A stretch of DNA of 39,077 nt. Origin: an uncultured Clostridia bacterium (lineage in GTDB: Bacteria; Bacillota; Clostridia; Christensenellales; CAG-138). Below the pieces are notes generated by a model. That model did not search any database. It saw only the letters and a program-made list of their open reading frames with translations, and was not told where the DNA came from. The position numbers and the translations under genes are program-made. The DNA lies in NCBI GenBank assembly GCA_937894955.1, contig CALAXO010000144.1, forward strand, positions 1 through 39,077, written 5' to 3'. This document shows, piece after piece, positions 16,490 through 23,341 of this stretch (the stretch's first letter is position 1; every line of letters starts with the position of its first letter).

Positions 16490-18142
16490 CTAAACTTCGG
16501 TGATTTCAACCCCGAAAAGCTCAGTCGGAACGTCCTTTTTTACAGCGACGCTTCCATCTTTGAGCACAAGCTCTACGCCGTGCGGCGCAATGCTCTCGCC
16601 CGCCGCGCGGCGGAGTTTTGCTTTCACCTCGGGTGTGTTTGCATAATTATAATTGGAACGCTTTGATTTGTCAAAGCAAATAAAAAGATTTTCGTTTTCA
16701 AGCCAATGCGCTGCCGCAAGCTGAATCTGAATGCCGAGCATCATATCCGTTTTCATCAGTGCCGCCATGAATGCGCGGAACAATTCCTCCGCTTCGGGCG
16801 TTGCGGCGGGCACTTCGAAACTGTCGGAAACAACGGGCGGCGTCGGAAGCTTGGGTTTGGCTGCTGCTTTTTCATTTTTTGAAGCTGCGGAACCCGTTTC
16901 TTTATTGTCCGGACCGCTGCCCGAACTTTGGGATGAATCGGAGGCTGTTTTTGGTTCGGCGGAAACAAAAGCGCCGCTTTTAAGCCTGCGTTCAAGCTCC
17001 TCCATACGGTCAACAAGGGCAGTCATTTCGGTTTGTTCATCCGGGTGACAGACTTTAAGAAGCGTGCTTTCAAGCAAAACCCGCGGCATGGTGACCCAGC
17101 GAAGGTTCGGCTGAAGCTGCATCAGAGCATCAAGCGTTCTTTCGAGCCGCGCCTTGCCGGCTGATTCCGCCTGCGCAAGGTAGCGTTCCATCGTGTCCTG
17201 TGTGCAGTCAAGAATATCCGCACAGCTTCCGCAAACTTTTGCAAGCAGGAGCGAGCGAAAATGGTTGGACAGATCCTGAACGAAAACGCCGATGTCGCGC
17301 CCGCCGGAGACAACCTGTTCGATGTTTTTCATGACCGCCGCCGTGTCGGAATGCAGCACGGAATCCGCAAAATCAAACAGAAAATCCGCATTCATGCTGC
17401 CGAGGACGGACAGAACATCCTGTTGAGTGATAAGTTTTTGCTCCGTGCCGTCCGCATCGCCGCAAAAGCTCAGACACTGGTCGGCAATGCTCAGGCAGTC
17501 GCGCATTCCGCCGTCCGCCGCACGCGCAATGCACATCAACGCTTCGTCTTCGATTTCCGCCCCTGCGGAATGAAGTACGCGCCGTGTGTTTGCCGCAAGA
17601 TTATGAACCGAAAGGCGGCGAAAATCAAAACGCTGGCAGCGGGAGAGTATCGTTGCAGGGAGCGCCTGCGGTTCGGTCGTTGCAAGAATGAAGACAACAT
17701 GTGCGGGCGGCTCTTCGAGAGTTTTCAGAAGGGCATTGTTTGCACTTTTTGAAAGCATGTGCGCTTCATCAATGATATAAACCTTTGTTTTAAGGTAAAT
17801 CGGAGCAAACTCGGCCTTTTCGAGGAGCGCGCGCATTTCATCAACCTTGGAATTTGAAGCGGCGTCCATTTCGATAATGTCTATGCTTTCCGAAACGTCC
17901 GTAAGACAGGCGGCGCATTTGCCGCAGGGCTCGCCGTCCTCCGGGTTGAGACAGTTGACGGCACGGGCAAGTATTCGCGCCGTGCTTGTTTTGCCCGTTC
18001 CGCGTGAACCGCTGAAAAGATAAGCGTGGGCAATGCGCCCGGTGCGGATTTGGCTGCGCAGAACATCGGTGATATGCTCCTGCCCGACAACTTCGCAGAA
18101 CCTGCTCGGACGGTACTGCCTGTATAATGCGTGGTAACTCAT
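16490..18142 (-). CDS. dnaX: DNA polymerase III subunit gamma/tau
   Basis: The 550-residue clamp-loader ATPase has Walker A GSRGTGKT at 45-52, a zinc module with C64, C73, C76 and C79, the Walker B region VYIIDEAHML near 120 and the SRC motif (ILSRCQRF). Residues about 395-445 form a Ser/Gly/Glu/Ala/Pro-rich linker, and the last 100 residues form a tau-type C-terminal domain. The start at 18142 follows GAGGTG. The linker holds TCA-AAA-AAT-GAA, where a -1 slip would meet TGA at once and leave a protein of about 423 residues, close to the size of E. coli gamma. Whether slippage occurs is unknown. Confidence 0.95.
   Translation of the reverse strand: MSYHALYRQYRPSRFCEVVGQEHITDVLRSQIRTGRIAHAYLFSGSRGTGKTSTARILARAVNCLNPEDGEPCGKCAACLTDVSESIDIIEMDAASNSKVDEMRALLEKAEFAPIYLKTKVYIIDEAHMLSKSANNALLKTLEEPPAHVVFILATTEPQALPATILSRCQRFDFRRLSVHNLAANTRRVLHSAGAEIEDEALMCIARAADGGMRDCLSIADQCLSFCGDADGTEQKLITQQDVLSVLGSMNADFLFDFADSVLHSDTAAVMKNIEQVVSGGRDIGVFVQDLSNHFRSLLLAKVCGSCADILDCTQDTMERYLAQAESAGKARLERTLDALMQLQPNLRWVTMPRVLLESTLLKVCHPDEQTEMTALVDRMEELERRLKSGAFVSAEPKTASDSSQSSGSGPDNKETGSAASKNEKAAAKPKLPTPPVVSDSFEVPAATPEAEELFRAFMAALMKTDMMLGIQIQLAAAHWLENENLFICFDKSKRSNYNYANTPEVKAKLRRAAGESIAPHGVELVLKDGSVAVKKDVPTELFGVEITEV
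16872..16882 (-). other. Candidate -1 frameshift site within dnaX
   Basis: On the minus strand, in the dnaX frame, the codons are TCA AAA AAT GAA. The heptamer A-AAA-AAT has the X-XXY-YYZ form in the right frame, and the -1 frame reads TGA immediately after it. The position (residue about 421) falls at the boundary where gamma ends in bacteria that make both forms. No clear Shine-Dalgarno stimulator is seen upstream, and no strong hairpin is obvious downstream. Confidence 0.4.
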
Positions 18143-18217
18143 GCTGCACACCTCAATTGCTCGATTGCTCGGTCGGTACGATTTACAAAAAATCAGAAAC
18201 ACGCCCGAAACATTGTT

Positions 18218-18242
18218 CGCGAATTAATCGGTTTAATTCGCG
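18218..18242. repeat. Perfect 10-bp inverted repeat between nadE and dnaX
   Basis: CGCGAATTAA (18218-18227) and TTAATTCGCG (18233-18242) are exact complements around a 5-nt loop. The element lies 5 nt after the nadE stop on the minus strand. It has no U-run on that side (AACAATGTTT follows), so it is a weak terminator candidate. It could instead be an operator for dnaX or an mRNA-stabilising hairpin. Confidence 0.6.
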
Positions 18243-18247
18243 TTTAT

Positions 18248-20221
18248 TCAGCTCAAATTTTGAATTTCATCAGCCCAAAGCCTTTGAACGGCGTCACTCG
18301 GCATTCGCCAATCCCCGCGCGGGGAAAGGCAAACGGAACCGACTTTCGGCCCGTCGGGCAGGCAGTTGCGCTTGAATTGCTGATTGAAGAAACGGCGATA
18401 GAAGTTTTTGAGCCATTTCAAAATCGTTTCATTCGAAAACTCACTTTCGCGGAATGCCTGCTTTGCAATGCGGAAAAGCTTTGCAGGCGGGCAGCCCCAA
18501 CGCAGCACGTAATAGAGGAAGAAATCATGCAGTTCGTACGGCCCGACAAGATCTTCTGTTTTTTGAGCAATATTGCCCTTTTCATCGGCGGGAAGAAGCT
18601 CCGGAGATATCGGGGTTTCAAGTATTGCGTTCAGGGTGTCGTGCAGCGCAGGGTTTTCGCAGTGCAGCGCATAATAACGCACAACGTACTTGATAAGCGT
18701 TTTGGGAATGCCTGCATTCACGCCGTACATGCTCATATGGTCGCCGTTATAGGTTGCCCAGCCGAGTGCAAGCTCGGAAAGGTCGCCCGTGCCGACAACA
18801 AGGCCGTTCAGCGCATTTGCAAGATCCATCAGCACAAGGGTGCGCATGCGCGCCTGTGCGTTTTCGTAAACAACGTTGTGACAGGTTTCGTCGTGCCCGA
18901 TGTCGCGGAAATGCGAACGCACAGAATCCGCAAGCGGAATCGTGTGAAGCGTTACGCCGAGGGAATTGCAAAGAACGACGGCATTTTGTTTTGTGTGCTC
19001 GGTGGTGCCGAAACAGGGCATGGTGACGGCGTGAACAAATTTGCGGTCAATGCCCATAAGGTCGCATGCCTTTGCCGCAGCAAGCAGCGCAAGTGTGGAA
19101 TCCAGGCCGCCGGAAATGCCGATGACCGCGCTCATTGAATGCGTGTGTTCAAGCCGGCGTTTGAGCCCGAGAGCCTGTATCGTCAGAATATCTTTTGCGC
19201 GTACGTTCAACTCGTTTTCGTCATGCGGAACAAAGGGATTGCGCGGGAAGCGGCGGGTAAGTTCCGTTTCGGGAAGATCCTCGCGCGGGGCGGGGCCGCA
19301 TGAGCCGAATCCGAGAGAGAAATCAACAAAAAGACCGGGATGGGCAGCATTGCCCGCGCAGAAGCTGTTCACGCGGCGCCTGTCGTAAAGCAGCCGTCCC
19401 AAATCGATTTCGGTGATAAGCATGTCGTTCGCATAGTCAAAAGGTGCTTTTTCGGCAAGCAGTGTGCCGTTTTCGTAAGCAAAGCAATGCCCCGAAAAGA
19501 CCATATCGCTTGTTGATTCACCTTCACCCGCGCCGCAATACAGGTATGCGCAAATGTTTTTTGCGGATTGAACTTCCGTGATGCGCTTTCGATAGTCCGC
19601 TTTGCCGATGATTTCATCTCCGGCGGAACAGTTAACGATTATGAGCGCGCCGGCAGCGGCAAGTTTATCCGACGGAGGGGAAGCAACCCAAAGATCTTCG
19701 CAGATTTCGACGCCGAAACGGAAATCGGGATAATCAGTGCATAAGAAGATGCAGCCGTCGGGATTGAAAAAAGTCTGCAATGAATCAATATAAGGCGCGG
19801 CGGAGCCGAGTTCCGTGCGGGACGGCACGGCAAAATGCCGCAGCTCATAGAATTCGCCGTAATTCGGCATGTGCGTTTTTGGAACGACAGCAAGAATCAC
19901 TCCGCGGGATATGACAACGGCGCAGTTGTAAAGCTTGTCCGCGCAGCGAATCGGCGCACCTATGACGGCAGCAAGCCGAAGGTTCGCAGTTTCGCGTGCA
20001 ATGCGGAGGAGCTCGGTTTCAACGCTGTCCAAAAGCAATTCGTGCATGAAAAGGTCGCCGCAGGTGTAGCCCGTCATTGCAAGCTCGGGAAATGCGGCAA
20101 GCCGAACCCCGTGTGCCGCGGCGCGGTGCAGCGCGGCAATTATCGCATCGGCGTTGGCTTTCGGGTCTGCAAGCACAACTTTCGGTGAACATGCAGCAAC
20201 TTTGATGAATCCGTCCTTCAT
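18248..20221 (-). CDS. nadE: NAD+ synthetase, glutamine-hydrolysing
   Basis: The 657-residue two-domain enzyme amidates deamido-NAD with ammonia taken from glutamine. The N-terminal nitrilase-type glutaminase has the Glu-Lys-Cys triad: E46 in FPELAMTGY, K115 in VPKTHMPNYGEFYE and C174 in ICEDLW. The C-terminal synthetase has the PP-loop SGGLDST at 370-376 and GTGDLSELALGW further on. The length fits the long form. The ATG at 20221 has only a modest GGGCGGGCAG upstream and overlaps the TGA of a short upstream frame as ATGA, so translation may be coupled to it. Confidence 0.95.
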   Translation of the reverse strand: MKDGFIKVAACSPKVVLADPKANADAIIAALHRAAAHGVRLAAFPELAMTGYTCGDLFMHELLLDSVETELLRIARETANLRLAAVIGAPIRCADKLYNCAVVISRGVILAVVPKTHMPNYGEFYELRHFAVPSRTELGSAAPYIDSLQTFFNPDGCIFLCTDYPDFRFGVEICEDLWVASPPSDKLAAAGALIIVNCSAGDEIIGKADYRKRITEVQSAKNICAYLYCGAGEGESTSDMVFSGHCFAYENGTLLAEKAPFDYANDMLITEIDLGRLLYDRRRVNSFCAGNAAHPGLFVDFSLGFGSCGPAPREDLPETELTRRFPRNPFVPHDENELNVRAKDILTIQALGLKRRLEHTHSMSAVIGISGGLDSTLALLAAAKACDLMGIDRKFVHAVTMPCFGTTEHTKQNAVVLCNSLGVTLHTIPLADSVRSHFRDIGHDETCHNVVYENAQARMRTLVLMDLANALNGLVVGTGDLSELALGWATYNGDHMSMYGVNAGIPKTLIKYVVRYYALHCENPALHDTLNAILETPISPELLPADEKGNIAQKTEDLVGPYELHDFFLYYVLRWGCPPAKLFRIAKQAFRESEFSNETILKWLKNFYRRFFNQQFKRNCLPDGPKVGSVCLSPRGDWRMPSDAVQRLWADEIQNLS

Positions 20222-20481
20222 ATTTTTTTTCTGCCCGCCCGCACCGGTTCGGCATCGGGGAGCAGCCTTTCGATTTTTATAAATTTTATAACTGTTTTTA
20301 AGCGTTTTGCGGGTTTTTCGCCCGCGAGAACATCACACGGCAGTTCCCTGCGGGCAGATATAGCTCCGCGAACCGCTGCATCCGTCCCGCAAACGTCGGA
20401 AAGTTTTGCGGACCCGAAAAGTCGGCTTGGTGAACAGTTTGTGCAGCTTTGCGGAAAATAAAACTCTTCCACCAAATACAT
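20218..20481 (-). CDS. Possible short ORF translationally coupled to nadE (unknown)
   Basis: An 87-codon frame ends in a TGA that shares bases with the nadE ATG (ATGA overlap), the usual sign of coupling. Its first ATG (20481-20479) lies inside the -10 box at 20485-20480, so translation from that promoter would have to use TTG 20475 or GTG 20472, at about the first transcribed base. The product (84-87 residues) has three Cys-containing stretches near its start and a basic C terminus. I recognise no family. It may only be a 250-nt leader that happens to be open. Confidence 0.3.
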   Translation of the reverse strand: MYLVEEFYFPQSCTNCSPSRLFGSAKLSDVCGTDAAVRGAISARRELPCDVLAGEKPAKRLKTVIKFIKIERLLPDAEPVRAGRKKI

Positions 20482-20488
20482 TATAGCA
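20480..20488 (-). promoter_or_regulatory. Extended -10 promoter upstream of nadE
   Basis: On the minus strand TGCTATAAT gives an extended -10 with a consensus TATAAT; the -35 region 17 nt upstream is poor. Transcription would start near 20473, about 250 nt before nadE. The interval from 20489 to 20624 holds no gene I can support. Confidence 0.6.
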
Positions 20489-20624
20489 CATTAGGGCCGA
20501 AATGATAGCCCCTTTTTAGGGAATATTCTGATTTTTCAGCTTTATGCGCACAAAACGCGGACTCGGGGAGTCTCGGGAAAAAAGGAGATAAAAGTTTTGC
20601 TTTTTAAAACGAAAGACGGAAAAG

Positions 20625-20668
20625 CTCAAAAAAGTCCGCCTTCGGGAAGGATCCTTTCCCAAAGACGG
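20625..20668 (-). terminator. Rho-independent terminator of htrA
   Basis: On the minus strand CCGTCTTTGGGAA and TTCCCGAAGGCGG form a 13-bp stem with two wobbles around AGGATCC, followed by ACTTTTTTGAGCTTTT. It lies about 105 nt after the htrA stop. Confidence 0.88.
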
Positions 20669-20772
20669 AACAGTTTATCTGAAAACCTGCACAAAGCGGG
20701 TTGTTTCGATATCGCCCCCGTTTTAATGTGCGGCGGTGCGTTTGTGTTGTTCAAGCATAATCAGCGGCTGCA

Positions 20773-21960
20773 TTATTCGGCAGCTTTTACCGTGCTGCGC
20801 TGGCCGAGAGTTACGGAAACATCGATTTGTGAATTGCTGCGCAGAATGGTGAGTGTTACGGTGTCGCCGACTTTGAACTTGCTGACGGCGATATAGAGTT
20901 CGTCGGAGCTTGAAACCGTGTCGCCGTTGACAGCCATGATAACATCATCCTTTTTCAGTCCTGCCTGCTGAGCCGCACTGCCGTCTTCAACGGATACAAT
21001 GCAGGGGTAGGTGTAAGCACTGGTGAAGAATCCGTAACCGGAGAGGGAAACATCCTGAGTGGAGACACCGAGATAGGGACGGCCGACAACAAAGCCGTAG
21101 TCCATAAGGTTGCCGATAACTTCACGGGCAAGCGTGGAGGGGATTGCAAAGCCAAGGCCTTCAATACCGCTGCCGCTGCTCTTTGCATTCACAATGCCGA
21201 TGAGAGTGCCGTCCGATTCACGGAACAGTCCGCCGCCGGAGTTGCCCTGGTTGATTGCGGCATCGGTTTGGAGCAGGGTCATGGTTAAGTTGTCAATGGT
21301 AATGCTCCTGTCAAGGCCGCTGATGGAACCGCGTGTGTATGTGTTGGAAAGCTGGCCGAGTGCGTTGCCGATTGCAAACACGTCTTCACCGACGCTGAGC
21401 GTTGAGGAATCGCCGAATTTGGCGTAAGTGAGATTGTAGGCATTGATTTTGATAACCGCAAGGTCGGTCACGCTGTCGGTGCCGACAAGGGCTGCTTCGT
21501 AGTCATTGCCGTTGTCAAGGTAGACGAAAATTTTCTGTGCGCCTTCAACAACATGGTTGCAGGTTACGATATAGCCGTCTGCCGAAATGATGACACCGGA
21601 GCCCGAACCTGCAAGCACGCTTTTGTGCCCGCTTTGTGCCGTGACGTCGATGCTGACAACGGAGGACATGCAGTTTTCGATGGTTTTGTATTCCGAATCG
21701 GTTTGCGTCGAACTGTCGGCGAAAGAAATCTTGTCCGAAGGAAGGCTGCCGGTCTTGTCGCCTGATGAACCGACGGTGCCGTTTGAGCCGGAAGGTGCCG
21801 ATGTTGCTTCAACGAGAGCGTTCTTTTCGGTTTGTGAGGCAGAAAGCGAATTGTTGATAAACTTGGCGCCGGCAACGATACCGACGGTCAAAAGGGCAAC
21901 GATGAGAAGGCACGCAACAGCTGCGCCGATGGGCATCCTGATTTTTCTTTTTTCTTCCAT
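20773..21960 (-). CDS. HtrA/DegP-type membrane-anchored serine protease
   Basis: The 395-residue protein has a short cytoplasmic N terminus, one membrane helix at about 10-31, a Ser/Gly/Thr linker, and a trypsin-like domain with H136 (TCNHVVEG), D166 (TDLAVI) and S241 (GNSGGG). A single PDZ domain occupies about 295-390. Such proteases degrade or refold damaged proteins outside the membrane. The start follows AAAGGAG; the in-frame ATG at 22020 would place 20 polar residues before the helix. It is divergent from a two-component system, which recalls htrA genes controlled by CssRS or lying beside WalRK, but control is inferred from position only. Confidence 0.94.
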   Translation of the reverse strand: MEEKRKIRMPIGAAVACLLIVALLTVGIVAGAKFINNSLSASQTEKNALVEATSAPSGSNGTVGSSGDKTGSLPSDKISFADSSTQTDSEYKTIENCMSSVVSIDVTAQSGHKSVLAGSGSGVIISADGYIVTCNHVVEGAQKIFVYLDNGNDYEAALVGTDSVTDLAVIKINAYNLTYAKFGDSSTLSVGEDVFAIGNALGQLSNTYTRGSISGLDRSITIDNLTMTLLQTDAAINQGNSGGGLFRESDGTLIGIVNAKSSGSGIEGLGFAIPSTLAREVIGNLMDYGFVVGRPYLGVSTQDVSLSGYGFFTSAYTYPCIVSVEDGSAAQQAGLKKDDVIMAVNGDTVSSSDELYIAVSKFKVGDTVTLTILRSNSQIDVSVTLGQRSTVKAAE

Positions 21961-22126
21961 GATGTTACACTCCTTTAAATAATGATGATAGTTTCTGTGA
22001 AAAGAGCTCGGAGTAAACATTGTTCATGCTGCTCCGCGGGTAAAACCCTTTGAACAGTCCGCCGCCGCATCCCTGTCGGAGCACCCTTGCGGGGCTGTCC
22101 GCCGACCCGATTCTTTTCATGCTCCT

Positions 22127-22135
22127 ATTATAACA
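22127..22135 (-). promoter_or_regulatory. Extended -10 promoter for htrA
   Basis: On the minus strand TGTTATAAT is an extended -10; no good -35 is present, as is common for activator-dependent promoters. Transcription would start near 22120, leaving a 160-nt leader. Confidence 0.6.
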
Positions 22136-22288
22136 CGCGAATGCGGCAATTTTGGTTGCCTATTGGTGTATATTGTCTGACAGAATATGTACCGATTTTG
22201 TCATTCACCGCAAATATGCCGCTGATTGACTTAAAAAAGAATATTGTGGCAAAGTGCGCATCTCGATATGTCAAATTAAAAAAAGTAC

Positions 22289-22317
22289 TTGAAACTTTGC
22301 TTAAAAGGCAATATAAT
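22289..22317 (+). promoter_or_regulatory. Sigma-A promoter for the response regulator gene
   Basis: TTGAAA (22289-22294), a 17-nt spacer and TATAAT (22312-22317). The leader to the ATG at 22356 is about 32 nt. The divergent spacer 22136-22288 is AT-rich, with no clear repeat I can assign. Confidence 0.82.
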
Positions 22318-22355
22318 ATAAATGCACCAACCAACAAAGGAGCGTACAAAGTACT

Positions 22356-23184
22356 ATGTCAGTCAAACAGCAGATACTGATTTGCGATGATCAGCATATC
22401 ATTCACGAAACACTCGGCGTCTACCTCAGAAACGAGGGGTTCGAGTGCATTTCGGCATTTGACGGCGAACAGGCGATTGAAGAATTCAACCGCAAAAAGC
22501 CGAACCTTGTTATTCTTGATCTCATGATGCCCAAAAAAAGCGGAATGGACGTTTGCCGCGAGATTCGCCAGAACAGCAGTGTTCCGATTATAATGCTGAC
22601 GGCGAAATCCGAGGAGATCGACCGCGTGCTCGGGCTTGAGCTCGGTGCGGACGATTACATTGTAAAGCCCTTCAGCGCGCGTGAAGTTGTTGCAAGGGTC
22701 AAGGCCGTTCTGCGCAGGTATTCAATGCAGGAAACGGAACCCGCAAAGATTCTGCATTACGGAAACCTTGAAATCAATATAAATAACTACGACGTAAGGC
22801 TGAACGGCGAAATCCGAGGAGATCGACCGCGTGCTCGTAAGGCTGAACGGCGAAAGACTGCCGCTTACCCCTAAAGAAGTCGAGATCCTTCAGCTGCTTG
22901 CCTCACATCCCGGAAAGGTTTTTTCACGCGAAAAGATCCTTTCAATTGTCTGGGGCTATGAATACTACGGCGATACGCGCGCCGTTGACACTCAGATTAA
23001 GCGCATTCGCCAGAAGCTGCAGTCTGCGGACGATTGCGGATGGGAGATAAAAACCGTTTACGGTGTCGGCTACAGGTTTGAGGCATACGGTGATCCCGAT
23101 GACAGACAGGACAGCGAGGAACGCAAAAAACTGCCCGAAACGCCGAAGGCATACGATTTTGTTGAAGAAAAGCCGACGGAATGA
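22356..23184 (+). pseudogene. OmpR-family response regulator, interrupted by a 43-bp insertion
   Basis: The first frame (22356-22874) encodes a full receiver domain: acidic pair D11-D12, phospho-acceptor D55 in VILDLMMP, MLTAKS, and lysine in DDYIVKPF. It then runs out of frame after NYDVRLNGE. A second frame (22831-23184) resumes with VRLNGERLPLTPKEVEIL and completes a winged-helix DNA-binding domain. Removing 43 bp between the two CGTAAGGCTGAACGGCGAAA copies (22793 and 22836) restores one protein of about 262 residues. The insertion also supplies GAGGAG and a GTG at 22831, so the DNA-binding part might be made separately. RBS AAAGGAG precedes the ATG at 22356. It could be a recent mutation or an assembly artefact. 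The partner kinase is intact. Confidence 0.85.
22599..22837 (+). repeat. 34-bp exact direct repeat pair inside the response regulator gene
   Basis: The sequence from 22599 to 22632 (ACGGCGAAATCC...GTGCTCG) recurs exactly at 22804-22837, 205 bp downstream. Around the second copy the 20-mer CGTAAGGCTGAACGGCGAAA appears twice (22793-22812 and 22836-22855). ACGGCGAAA is the 9-bp homology at the first junction, and CG at the second. Confidence 0.95.
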
Positions 23185-23240
23185 AACGAACAGATTTTGC
23201 CCTTTTGAACCGTTTTAGCAAAAATGAAAATGAACTTCAG

Positions 23241-23290
23241 GGCGAACCCGAAAGGCTGAAACGCTGCGGGTTCGCCTGCTGATGTTTTTT
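23241..23290 (+). terminator. Hairpin with distant U-run between response regulator and kinase
   Basis: GGCGAACCCG (23241-23250) and CGGGTTCGCC (23267-23276) form a perfect 10-bp stem with a 16-nt loop. TTTTTT comes 8 nt later (23285-23290). The U-run is too far for an ideal terminator. It may lower kinase expression relative to the regulator. Confidence 0.5.
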
Positions 23291-23341
23291 CCGAAATGCG
23301 TGTGCGGCGGGTTTTCGCACGGCCCCGCAGAAAACAGAGAT

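Noticed and set aside
15722..16666. 314-codon plus-strand ORF opposite hisS
   Set aside because: Antisense to a complete hisS with all class II motifs; treated as a shadow frame.
18131..19138. 335-codon plus-strand ORF
   Set aside because: It is antisense to nadE and dnaX, whose proteins carry all expected motifs; the antisense product is rich in unlikely residues.
20597..20896. Plus-strand ORF with AAAGGAG ahead of a TTG start
   Set aside because: It lies over the htrA terminator and the htrA 3' end on the other strand; the encoded residues have no family pattern.
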